Shown in pieces: positions 6,860 through 13,814 of a stretch of 21,387 bases of DNA. Source of the DNA: CAYFRC01 sp050946115 (GTDB taxonomy: Bacteria; Bacillota; Clostridia; Christensenellales; Aristaeellaceae). The position numbers and the translations under genes were made by a program. The notes below the pieces were generated by a model. That model made no database searches. It saw only the letters and a list, made by a program, of their open reading frames with translations, and had not been told where the DNA came from. The DNA lies in NCBI GenBank assembly GCA_050946115.1, contig JBMNUF010000031.1, forward strand, positions 1 through 21,387, given 5' to 3'. Each line of letters opens with the position of its first letter. Within the stretch, counting starts at the first letter, position 1.

Positions 6860-7570
6860 GTGCAATTGGATTTGTTGTGGGAATACATGCAGGTGGATAT
6901 GGAGGCGGGGCAGTTGGAAAACAACATGCGCCGCTCGCCCAACCGGCAGAAGCTGATGAAGAACCGCAATTTCATCTTGGAGCAGCAGAAGAACCTCAAA
7001 AAGATCGAGGCGGATTTCTCGGCAATGGGCGACAGGCTCGCCGCGCTGCAGGATGAATGCAAGCGGCTGGATGCGCTCGTCGCGGAGCAAGTCAAATCCA
7101 TATCCGAAAACCCTGCGCAGGACGCGGAGGAGGCCGCAAAGCAGATCCAATCGTTGCAAAAGCTGCTCGAAACGCTGACGCAATACGAGCAGGAGCTCTC
7201 GAAGCTCCGCAGGGACGCAGAGGGGCGCGACAGGCAGCAGCGGGAGATCCGCGTGCGCGCCGCGAAGGCGAAGGCGGAGTACGAAGCCGTCAGGGAAGAA
7301 TACGAAGTGGAATTCAAGCGGGATCAGGCGGAACTTTCGAGGCTCCACGCGAAGACGCAGGAGGAGGCGGCGCAGCTCCCTTCGGAACTGCTTGAGATAT
7401 ACAATTCCATTCGCAAGCACGTCCAGCCTCCCATCGCGGAGCTCATCGGAAACCAGTGCGGCGGCTGCCACATGTCGGTGCCGTCCGCTACGGTAAGCAA
7501 GGTCGAATTGGGCGAAGAAATCGCGGAGTGCGACAACTGCGGCAGGATTCTCTACAAACCCGCGCAGTGA
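6860..7570 (+). CDS. Coiled-coil protein with C-terminal C4 zinc ribbon
   Basis: The 236-residue protein is mostly alpha-helical coiled coil, rich in Glu, Lys, Gln and Leu from about residue 30 to 165 (for example LQDECKRLDALVAEQVKSI). A C-terminal zinc ribbon follows, with C200-x2-C203 (CGGCHM) and C224-x2-C227 (CDNCGRILY). This is the architecture of the widespread C4-type zinc ribbon family (CT398-like) often found beside Nif3-like genes. Roles in nucleic acid or flagellar/secretion complexes have been suggested for homologues, but nothing here decides between them. GTG 6860 is chosen over ATG 6845 because GGAGG (6847-6851) sits 8 bases before it, whereas the ATG overlaps that site. It is probably transcribed both from the operon and from its own promoter at 6769. 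Confidence 0.88.
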   Translation: MQLDLLWEYMQVDMEAGQLENNMRRSPNRQKLMKNRNFILEQQKNLKKIEADFSAMGDRLAALQDECKRLDALVAEQVKSISENPAQDAEEAAKQIQSLQKLLETLTQYEQELSKLRRDAEGRDRQQREIRVRAAKAKAEYEAVREEYEVEFKRDQAELSRLHAKTQEEAAQLPSELLEIYNSIRKHVQPPIAELIGNQCGGCHMSVPSATVSKVELGEEIAECDNCGRILYKPAQ

Positions 7571-7580
7571 GGGCAAAAGC

Positions 7581-8414
7581 ATGATATCGACGGAGACGAT
7601 TCTGCGCGAAACAAGGCGGCGCCCCCTCATCGCGGCGCACAGGGGCGTGTCCTCGGCAAATATTCCATGCAATACCCTCGCGGCATATAAAATCGCGCTC
7701 ATGCAAGAGGCGGACATCGTGGAGATCGACGTCGCGCGGAGCATCGACGGGAAGCTGTACGCCTTTCATCCGGGCATGGAGTTGCCCCATTTGAAGAGCG
7801 AAAAAGCTATCGCCGAATTGCCGTCCGTCGATGTGGACGCGCTCGTCTACGTCAATCAGGACGGCGTGCCCACTTCGTATCGCGTCAATACGCTCGAAGA
7901 GGCGCTGCGCTTTCTGAAGGACAAGTGCTACATCAACGTGGACAAATTCTGGATGTTCCCCGAGGAAATCGCGGAGATGATCCGCAAATGCGGCGTCGAA
8001 AAGCAGGTAATCGTCAAGACGCCGCTCGGCGAAGAACATTTTTCGCGGCTGGAAAATGTCGCGCCGGATTTCGGCTATATCCCGATGGTGAAAACGGTCG
8101 ATACGGTGACGGATATGCTCTTGCAGCGCAATATCCGCTACCTGGGCGCGGAAGTACTCTTTGAAAGCGATGCGGACCCCGTGGCGACGCCGGAATACAT
8201 CCGCTCCATGCACGAAAAGGGGCTTCTCGTGTGGGGCAACGCGATCGTGTACGACTATCGGGCGGTCATCTCTGCCCATCACACGGACGACGGCGCGCTG
8301 ACTGAAGATATGGACACGCACTGGGGCTGGTTTATCGACAGGGGCTTTGACATCATCCAGACAGACTGGTGCCAGATGCTGCGCGGCTATATGGCGCGGC
8401 GCGGCATCCTGTAA
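7581..8414 (+). CDS. Glycerophosphodiester phosphodiesterase (GDPD) family protein
   Basis: The 277-residue protein has the TIM-barrel GDPD pattern: H20-R21-G22 in LIAAHRGVSSANIPCNTLAAY, then E48-x-D50 in IVEIDVARSIDGKLYAFHP. Enzymes of the family cleave glycerophosphodiesters into glycerol 3-phosphate and an alcohol. Two points differ from the usual pattern. The family's ENT after HRG is CNT, and the H-D pair that normally closes the metal-binding loop reads H63-P64. The C-terminal half (FIDRGFDIIQTDW) is typical. No signal peptide is seen, so it should be cytoplasmic. AGGG precedes ATG 7581, and the gene starts 10 bases after the zinc ribbon gene, suggesting co-transcription. Activity on a nonstandard substrate is possible. 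Confidence 0.8.
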   Translation: MISTETILRETRRRPLIAAHRGVSSANIPCNTLAAYKIALMQEADIVEIDVARSIDGKLYAFHPGMELPHLKSEKAIAELPSVDVDALVYVNQDGVPTSYRVNTLEEALRFLKDKCYINVDKFWMFPEEIAEMIRKCGVEKQVIVKTPLGEEHFSRLENVAPDFGYIPMVKTVDTVTDMLLQRNIRYLGAEVLFESDADPVATPEYIRSMHEKGLLVWGNAIVYDYRAVISAHHTDDGALTEDMDTHWGWFIDRGFDIIQTDWCQMLRGYMARRGIL

Positions 8415-8452
8415 AGAAACGGGCGAATGTTCGTAATTTCTCCGCGCGAGGC

Positions 8453-8481
8453 TTGACATATACCCTGCGCGGCTTTATAAT
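8453..8481 (+). promoter_or_regulatory. Perfect consensus sigma-A promoter for metK
   Basis: TTGACA (8453-8458) and TATAAT (8476-8481) are both perfect and exactly 17 bases apart. Transcription should start near 8488, just before the S-box aptamer. Confidence 0.92.
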
Positions 8482-8495
8482 ACAAATATGGATAT

Positions 8496-8663
8496 GCCTT
8501 ATCCAGAGCGGTCGAGGGACGGGCCCAATGAAACCCGGCAACCGTCGCGCAAGCGAACAGGTGCCAATTCCCGCAGTGTCTTTTCTGTCGAAAGGGCGCT
8601 GGAAGATGAGGCGGTTTCGTTTGTTTGCAAGCGGATTCGCCCAAATACGGCGAATCCGCTTTT
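8496..8663 (+). promoter_or_regulatory. SAM-I (S-box) riboswitch with transcription terminator
   Basis: The leader has the conserved S-box core: CTTATCCAGAG, GGTCGAGGGAC, GGGCCCAATGAAACCCGGCA, GGTGCCAATTCC, and a closing GATGAG. Helix P1 pairs 8496-8503 with 8605-8612. The expression platform can be followed base by base. An antiterminator pairs 8610-8622 with 8629-8641 (one mismatch, some G-U) and uses the 3' strand of P1. The competing terminator pairs 8629-8641 with 8649-8661. With SAM bound, P1 forms, the antiterminator is lost and transcription stops, so metK is shut off when SAM is abundant. Confidence 0.96.
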
Positions 8664-8664
8664 A
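8629..8664 (+). terminator. Intrinsic terminator of the SAM riboswitch
   Basis: A perfect 13-bp stem (8629-8641 / 8649-8661) with a 7-base loop CAAATAC ends in a short T-run (8660-8663). It lies 18 bases before the metK start codon and is the OFF state of the riboswitch. Confidence 0.9.
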
Positions 8665-8681
8665 CTATGAGGAGGTACCAA

Positions 8682-9857
8682 ATGAAGAGGCTTTTCACAT
8701 CGGAATCCGTGACGGAGGGACATCCGGACAAGGTATGCGACCAGATCGCGGATGCGGTCTTGGACGCCATTTTGGCGCAGGACAAGTCCGCGCGCGTGGC
8801 ATGCGAATGCTGTGCTGCGACCGGGCTCGTGCTCGTGATGGGCGAAATCACGACAACCGCAAACATCAATATCGATAAGATTGCGCGGCAGACGATCAAG
8901 GACATCGGCTACGACAACACGGAGTGCGGCTTCGACGGCAATACATGCGCGGTGCTCGTGAGCGTAAACGAACAGTCGCCGGACATCGCCATGGGCGTAG
9001 ACAACGCGCTCGAAGGCAGGGGCGAAAACAAGTACGACATCGGCGCGGGCGATCAGGGCATGATGTTCGGCTATGCCTGCGACGAAACCCCCGAGTACAT
9101 GCCCATGGCCATCGCGCTGGCGCACAGAGTGACAAAGCGGCTCGCGCAGGTGCGCAAGGACGGCACAGTCCCCTATCTCAGGCCCGACGGCAAGGCGCAG
9201 GTCACGATCGAATACGATGACGGAAAGCCCGCGCGCGTCGAAGCGGTGGTACTCTCCACGCAGCACGATCCCGATGCGGCGCACGACGCAATCGAGCGCG
9301 ACATGATTGAAAAGGTCATCCGTGAGGTCATCCCCGCGGCACTGCTCGACGACAACACGAAGTATTATATCAACCCCACGGGGCGCTTCGTCATCGGCGG
9401 GCCCGCCGGGGACAGCGGGCTTACGGGGCGGAAGATTATCGCGGACACCTACGGCGGCTACGGTCACCACGGCGGCGGCTCCTTCTCCGGAAAAGACCCG
9501 ACGAAGGTAGACCGCAGCGCGGCATACGCCATGCGCCACGCGGCGAAAAACATCGTCGCGGCGGGGCTTGCGAGCCGCTGCGAGGTCGGCATCGCCTATG
9601 CGATCGGCGTGGCAAACCCCGTATCCGTGTTTGTAGATACAGAGGGAACGGGCGTATTGCCGGACGATGTGCTCGCACGCCTCGTGCGGGATACCTTCGA
9701 TCTGCGCCCCGCAGCGATCATCGACAGGCTCTCTCTCAGGCAGCCGATGTACGCGAACACCGCCTGCTACGGCCATTTCGGGCGCGTCGACTTGAACCTG
9801 CCTTGGGAAGCGCTCGACTATGCGGACATCCTGAAGGAAAAAGCGAAGACCCTGTAA
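8682..9857 (+). CDS. metK: S-adenosylmethionine synthetase (methionine adenosyltransferase)
   Basis: The 391-residue enzyme makes SAM from methionine and ATP, releasing phosphate and diphosphate. Family signatures are intact: GHPDK at residues 13-17, the hexapeptide region GAGDQGMMFGYACDE, and the P-loop-like GGGSFSGKDPTKVDRS. The length is the usual one for bacterial MetK. ATG 8682 follows AGGAGG by 6 bases; in-frame codons upstream lie within the terminator and are not starts. Control by a SAM riboswitch gives direct end-product feedback. SAM made here is the methyl donor of TrmK encoded about 2.6 kb upstream. Confidence 0.98.
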   Translation: MKRLFTSESVTEGHPDKVCDQIADAVLDAILAQDKSARVACECCAATGLVLVMGEITTTANINIDKIARQTIKDIGYDNTECGFDGNTCAVLVSVNEQSPDIAMGVDNALEGRGENKYDIGAGDQGMMFGYACDETPEYMPMAIALAHRVTKRLAQVRKDGTVPYLRPDGKAQVTIEYDDGKPARVEAVVLSTQHDPDAAHDAIERDMIEKVIREVIPAALLDDNTKYYINPTGRFVIGGPAGDSGLTGRKIIADTYGGYGHHGGGSFSGKDPTKVDRSAAYAMRHAAKNIVAAGLASRCEVGIAYAIGVANPVSVFVDTEGTGVLPDDVLARLVRDTFDLRPAAIIDRLSLRQPMYANTACYGHFGRVDLNLPWEALDYADILKEKAKTL

Positions 9858-9915
9858 AATATCGCGGGCTATACCGTCTATGGGATCGTCCGCTTTTCAA
9901 TGGAGGCGAATGATT

Positions 9916-11049
9916 ATGCATAGGGCGCACGTGCTTTGCGGCTTGGACAATCTTTCGACGAAGGCAGACCTTCTCAAAGGGCAGAGGCTCGGGCTCATCA
10001 CGCATCCGTGCGGGTACGACCGAAACCTCGTAAGCTCCATCGATATTCTCTACGAACGCTTCGACCTGCGCGCCCTGTTCGGCTGCGAACACGGCATTCG
10101 CGGGGATGTGCAGGACGCACTTCCCATCGGGACGGATACGGACGAAAAGACGGGACTGCCCATCTATTCGCTATATGGCGAAACGCGTGTGCCTACGGAG
10201 GCGATGCTTAATGAAATCGATACGATGGTTTCCGACCTTCAGGATGTCGGCGCGCGGTTTTACACGTACATCTACTCCATGGCATATGCGATGCAGGCGT
10301 GCGCGAAGGCGGGCAAGCGCTTCGTCGTGCTCGACCGAATCAATCCTATAGGAGGAAACGTCGTGCGCGGAACGATGCTCGACGAAGCCTTTCATTCTTT
10401 CGTGGGCGAATACGCCGTGCCAACGCGGTACGCCCTGACGATCGGGGAATTCGCCCTGTTCGTAAAGGAGCACCTGTCGCTCGATCTGGATTTGACCGTC
10501 GTTCCGCTCTCCGGCTGGAAGCGCGAGATGCTCTGGCGCGACACGGATGCGGTATGGACTCCCCCATCGCCGAATATGCCCACCCCGGAAACCGCGCTCG
10601 TCTACACGGGCACGTGCATTTTCGAGGGGACGAATCTCTCCGAGGGCAGGGGCACGACCACACCTTTTTCTCTAATCGGCGCGCCGTATATCGATGCGGA
10701 CAAGCTGAAGGCGCGGATGGATCAGCAGGGCTTAAAGGATATGGGCTTTTTGCCCGCGCGCTTCGTGCCGACGTTTTCCAAATGGGAGGGCGAGGCGTGC
10801 CACGGGCTGCGGATATTCTGCCTGCGGCCTGACTGCGATGCCTTCGAGGCAGGGCTGATTCTGCTGGAAACCGTCTTTGATATGTATCCCAACGAGGCAC
10901 AATTCCTCGACGGCACGGACGCGACGCTCGCGAGGCTGCTCGGAACGGACGATTTTCCCCGCAAAAAGGACGCGCGCACGCTGATCCGCGAACACGCAGA
11001 AAAAACGCGCGAATTTGCGCGCCTAAAAACGCGGTTTCACTTATATTGA
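9916..11049 (+). CDS. DUF1343 family protein, exo-beta-N-acetylmuramidase NamZ-like
   Basis: The 377-residue protein matches the DUF1343 (YbbC/NamZ) family. It shows FGCEHGIRGDVQDA (E58-H59-G60), TGLPIYSLYGETRVP, DLQDVGARFYTYIYSM, FVVLDRINPIGGNVV and FEGTNLSEGRGTTTPF. Bacillus subtilis NamZ removes N-acetylmuramic acid from the non-reducing ends of peptidoglycan fragments and is exported. This protein has no signal peptide, beginning MHRAHVLCGLDNLS, so if active it should work on imported muropeptides in the cytoplasm. ATG 9916 is preferred, 9 bases after GGAGG; ATG 9910 is only 3 bases from it. It stands alone between metK and a terminator. No muropeptide importer or NagZ gene adjoins it, although the window's ABC importer could carry related substrates. 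Confidence 0.88.
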   Translation: MHRAHVLCGLDNLSTKADLLKGQRLGLITHPCGYDRNLVSSIDILYERFDLRALFGCEHGIRGDVQDALPIGTDTDEKTGLPIYSLYGETRVPTEAMLNEIDTMVSDLQDVGARFYTYIYSMAYAMQACAKAGKRFVVLDRINPIGGNVVRGTMLDEAFHSFVGEYAVPTRYALTIGEFALFVKEHLSLDLDLTVVPLSGWKREMLWRDTDAVWTPPSPNMPTPETALVYTGTCIFEGTNLSEGRGTTTPFSLIGAPYIDADKLKARMDQQGLKDMGFLPARFVPTFSKWEGEACHGLRIFCLRPDCDAFEAGLILLETVFDMYPNEAQFLDGTDATLARLLGTDDFPRKKDARTLIREHAEKTREFARLKTRFHLY

Positions 11050-11075
11050 AGGCTTTCGCCTGTCCCCCACCGCAC

Positions 11076-11110
11076 AAAAAAGGCTGCGCGCTTTCGCGTC
11101 AGCCTTTATT
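11076..11110. terminator. Bidirectional terminator between namZ-like gene and trxA
   Basis: An 8-bp stem (11079-11086 / 11100-11107) with an inner GC helix is flanked by A6 on the left and TTTATTT on the right. It can therefore end the plus-strand transcript of the namZ-like gene and, with a six-T run, the minus-strand trxA transcript. Confidence 0.85.
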
Positions 11111-11118
11111 TCACCGTA

Positions 11119-11442
11119 TTACGCCTTGAGGTTTTTCCACATCGCCTCGAGGCGCTCTTTCGCCGCGTAGCCGATGTGCTTTGCGACGGGTTTTCCGTCC
11201 TGAAAGAGCAGTACCGTCGGGATGCTCTGAATTCCGTACTTCTGCGCGAGCTCCGGCTCGTTGTCCACGTTGACCTTGCCGACTTTCAGGGTTCCCGCGT
11301 TTTCCTTTGCAATCTCCTCGATCACCGGCGCGAGCATGCGGCACGGTCCGCACCAGCTCGCCCAAAAGTCCACCAGCACCAGTCCCTTGTAGTTCAATAC
11401 CTCGGAAGCGAAATTCGCCCCGCCCAATGTGATTTCAGCCAT
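11119..11442 (-). CDS. trxA: Thioredoxin
   Basis: The 107-residue protein is a complete single-domain thioredoxin, a cytoplasmic protein-disulfide reductant. The active site W30-C31-G-P-C34 lies in VDFWASWCGPCRMLAP, and the cis-proline loop reads SIPTVLLFQDGK, as expected. ATG 11442 follows GGAGG by 8 bases. It begins 23 bases after the stop of a ferredoxin-thioredoxin reductase-like gene, so both are probably on one transcript. This suggests the thioredoxin is reduced from ferredoxin by that partner rather than by an NADPH-dependent reductase. No trxB gene is in the window. Confidence 0.96.
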   Translation of the reverse strand: MAEITLGGANFASEVLNYKGLVLVDFWASWCGPCRMLAPVIEEIAKENAGTLKVGKVNVDNEPELAQKYGIQSIPTVLLFQDGKPVAKHIGYAAKERLEAMWKNLKA

Positions 11443-11465
11443 GAATATATCCTCCGTTTCGCGAT

Positions 11466-11672
11466 TCATTCGTCCTCGAGCGATTTGTAGTAGAGCAGGC
11501 AGTGGCAATAGCCTTCGAAATTCGGGTCCTTTATCTGATCCCGAAACTCCTTACACATGCACTTCGTGTCCTCGGTTCTGTCAAGGCGACACGGGCAGTA
11601 GCCGCCGGTTTGCTTCAGCCCTTCCCTGATGGTTTTTACGACCTCCGCATCCTCGTTGAGCCGTATTTTCAA
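11466..11672 (-). CDS. Short ferredoxin-thioredoxin reductase catalytic chain-like protein
   Basis: This 68-residue protein has the three paired-cysteine motifs of ferredoxin-thioredoxin reductase catalytic chains: C26-P-C28, C38-M-C40 and C56-H-C58. In plant and cyanobacterial enzymes, such cysteines hold a [4Fe-4S] cluster beside a redox disulfide that passes ferredoxin electrons to thioredoxin. As I recall it, the classical pattern is CPC-x16-CPC-x8-CHC in a protein of about 110 residues. Here I count spacings of 9 and 15, so this is a compact variant. No variable (alpha) chain gene lies nearby. The start is TTG 11672, 8 bases after GGAGGT. It is the first gene of an operon with trxA, driven by an extended -10 promoter at 11717-11725. 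Confidence 0.88.
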   Translation of the reverse strand: MKIRLNEDAEVVKTIREGLKQTGGYCPCRLDRTEDTKCMCKEFRDQIKDPNFEGYCHCLLYYKSLEDE

Positions 11673-11716
11673 ATCCTTTCACCTCCCGAAAAGTGCTTTG
11701 TCTCATTTACGATGGT

Positions 11717-11725
11717 ATTATAGCA
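11717..11725 (-). promoter_or_regulatory. Extended -10 promoter of the FTR-trxA operon
   Basis: On the minus strand TGCTATAAT forms a perfect -10 box (TATAAT, 11722-11717) with the TG extension (11725-11724), about 45 bases upstream of the TTG start. There is no good -35 box at 17 bases, which the TG extension can compensate. Confidence 0.65.
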
Positions 11726-11819
11726 TATGTGGAACCTATCGGTATGTAATCAAGTCACGATGGCGGGCATTTTTCGCGCCCCGTCCGCCGCGATGGGCGA
11801 ATGTCAAGCGTCAGTGAAG

Positions 11820-11857
11820 AAGGGATGCCGCCAGATCTTGCCCCGGCAGCACCCCTT
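11820..11857 (-). terminator. Hairpin downstream of the ABC transporter operon
   Basis: The arms 11820-11832 and 11845-11857 pair over 13 bases (two G-U) around a 12-base loop, 12 bases past the oppF-like stop. On the minus strand it is followed only by CTTC, so it may be a weak or processed 3' end rather than a classic terminator. Confidence 0.5.
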
Positions 11858-11869
11858 GACGATTCATCC

Positions 11870-12841
11870 CTATCTGATGAGCGGATGGAAGCACAATACC
11901 TTACGCTCGTCCGAAATCCATCTTTCATGCGGTCTTCCCTCGCGGCATTCCTTCGTCGCGTAGGCGCAGCGCGTAGCGAACTTGCAGAAGGTGAGCGCAT
12001 ACTCCTTGTCCTCCATATCCGGCATGATCATGCTCTCGTCCCACTTGTCGCCCACGCGCGGCACGGCGTTCATCAGAAGCTCCGTATACGGATGCGCGGG
12101 CTCGTCCATGATCTGCTTGGCGGGCCCGTATTCGATGAGGCAGCCGCGATAGAGCGTGGCAATGTAGTCGGATACGTAGTACGCCGTGGACAGGTCGTGC
12201 GTGATGTAGATAAAGGAAACGTTGTACTTGTCCTTCAGTTCCTTGAACAGGTTTACGATGTTCATCTTCATCGAGGCGTCGATCGCCGCGACCGGCTCGT
12301 CCGCCACGATCAGCTTCGGCTTCGTGATGAGCGCGCGGGCGATGGAGACGCGCTGCAATTCGCCGCCCGAAAACTGCGCGGGGTATTTTCCCTTTACGGT
12401 TTCGAGCGAAAGGCCTACGCTTTTCAGTACCTCGCTGACCCGATGGTTCGCCTCATCGCGCGTCTTGCAGATGCCGAGGTTGAGCGCGGTGTTGAACAGA
12501 TACGAATCGACGGGCTTTCTGAAGGAGAACGTCTCGTAGGGGTTCTGGAAGATCGGCTGCACGTCCAGCCGGAACTGCAGCGGGTCGTAGTGCTTCTTGT
12601 CGGAATATTTTTTCCCCTTCAAATAGATCTCGCCCTTTTCCGGCTTGTGTATGCGGAGGATCATTTTGCAAAGGGTCGATTTACCGCAGCCGGATTCGCC
12701 GACGACGGACAGGATGACAGGCTTTCCGCTTTCGATGGATAGCGATACATCGTCCACGGCGACCAGTTTCTTGCCCGTCAGGATGGAGCCGATGCGGAAA
12801 ATCTTGGTGACGTTTTTTACGTCTAACAGCTTTCCGTCCAT
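11870..12841 (-). CDS. Peptide/oligosaccharide ABC transporter ATP-binding protein (OppF/DppF type)
   Basis: The 323-residue ATPase is the last gene of the importer operon and would sit on the inner face of the membrane bound to the permeases. It shows Walker A GESGCGKSTLCKMIL (about 48-62), signature FSGGELQRVSIAR, Walker B KLIVADEPVAAID and the switch histidine in YITHDLST. A C-terminal Opp-type extension holds cysteines (FCKFATRCAYATKEC), the region often linked to an iron-sulfur cluster or to substrate control in this subfamily. ATG 12841 directly follows the TAA of the neighbouring ATPase gene, with AGGAGG upstream. The gene ends in TAG, showing that TAG is a working stop in this genome. 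Confidence 0.93.
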   Translation of the reverse strand: MDGKLLDVKNVTKIFRIGSILTGKKLVAVDDVSLSIESGKPVILSVVGESGCGKSTLCKMILRIHKPEKGEIYLKGKKYSDKKHYDPLQFRLDVQPIFQNPYETFSFRKPVDSYLFNTALNLGICKTRDEANHRVSEVLKSVGLSLETVKGKYPAQFSGGELQRVSIARALITKPKLIVADEPVAAIDASMKMNIVNLFKELKDKYNVSFIYITHDLSTAYYVSDYIATLYRGCLIEYGPAKQIMDEPAHPYTELLMNAVPRVGDKWDESMIMPDMEDKEYALTFCKFATRCAYATKECREGRPHERWISDERKVLCFHPLIR

Positions 12842-13813
12842 TTACCGCACCTCCTTATTCAGCAGATGGCAAGCCGCATAGTGCCCCTTGAGAACTTCGC
12901 GGAATTCGGGCACCTCTCGCCTGCAGATCTCCGTCGCCTTCGGGCAGCGCGGTGCGAAGCGGCAGCCGGGCGGCGGGTTCAAAAACGCCGGCGGACGGCC
13001 GGGAATGCCCGCTTTCTGGCTCTTGTCGCCGACCTTGGGGAGCGCGCCGATCAGCATTTGCGTGTAGGGATGAATCGGGTTGCCGAAGATGTCCTCTGTC
13101 TTGCCCATTTCGGCAAAGCTTCCCGAATACATGATGCCCATGCGCTTGGTGATTTGGTAATGCACGCCCATGTCGTGGCTCACCAAAACCATCGTGTTTT
13201 GCAGCCGCCTTTGCAGCTGCATCAGCATGATCAGGATGCCCCTTTGCACCACGACGTCCAGCGCCGTCGTCGGTTCGTCCGCGAGCACCACGTTCGGCGA
13301 CATAAACGTCGCAAGTGCGATGATGACGCGCTGCCGCATGCCGCCCGAAAGCTGGAAGGGATAGGCGTTCAGAAGGTCTGGCGAAAGATCCAACTGCTTG
13401 AGATAGTCCGCGCATCGGTCGAGCGTTTCCGCCTTGCTCTCGCTCTTGGTCTGTTCCTCCGGAATGGAATCCAAAAACTGTTCGCGGAGCCTTGCGATGG
13501 GGTTCAGCACGCTCTGCGCCGCCTGCGGCACATAGGAGATGTTGTCCCACCACGCATTTTTGATGGCCCCGGACGCGAAGGAAAACGGCCTGCCGTTTTT
13601 CGTGCCGGAGAGGATCACGCGGCCGGAATCGATCTGCATCGGGAATTCGATGATGTCGTACAGCGCCTTGAGCAGCGTCGTCTTGCCGCAGCCGGATTCG
13701 CCCGCGATGCCGAAGATCTCGTTGTCTTCTATGGTGAAGTTCATATCGCTGATCGTTGGGATGTTCCCGTTGATCGTCTTATAGGAGGTGGAAAGGTGAT
13801 CTATCTGTAACAC
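12842..13813 (-). CDS. Peptide/oligosaccharide ABC transporter ATP-binding protein (OppD/DppD type)
   Basis: The 323-residue ATPase pairs with the OppF-type protein to power uptake. Walker A GESGCGKTTLLKALYD, a Q-loop region with YVPQAAQSVLNP, signature LSGGMRQRVIIALA, Walker B VVLADEPTTALDV and VSHDMGVHY are intact. The C-terminal oligopeptide motif reads PPGCRFAPRCPKATEICRR. GTG 13813 is one base after the stop of the oppC-like gene, with AGGGGG 7 bases upstream, implying tight translational coupling. The presence of two different ATPases marks the Opp/Dpp class of importers, whose substrates include peptides, nickel complexes and oligosaccharides. Confidence 0.94.
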   Translation of the reverse strand: MLQIDHLSTSYKTINGNIPTISDMNFTIEDNEIFGIAGESGCGKTTLLKALYDIIEFPMQIDSGRVILSGTKNGRPFSFASGAIKNAWWDNISYVPQAAQSVLNPIARLREQFLDSIPEEQTKSESKAETLDRCADYLKQLDLSPDLLNAYPFQLSGGMRQRVIIALATFMSPNVVLADEPTTALDVVVQRGILIMLMQLQRRLQNTMVLVSHDMGVHYQITKRMGIMYSGSFAEMGKTEDIFGNPIHPYTQMLIGALPKVGDKSQKAGIPGRPPAFLNPPPGCRFAPRCPKATEICRREVPEFREVLKGHYAACHLLNKEVR

Positions 13814-13814
13814 T

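Noticed and set aside
8369..8878. 169-codon plus-strand open frame over the metK leader
   Set aside because: It overlaps the S-box riboswitch and terminator and is out of frame with metK.
11802..11807. TTGACA on the minus strand upstream of the FTR-like gene
   Set aside because: No -10 box lies at a suitable distance; it sits about 80 bases upstream of the usable extended -10 and points through GC-rich sequence.
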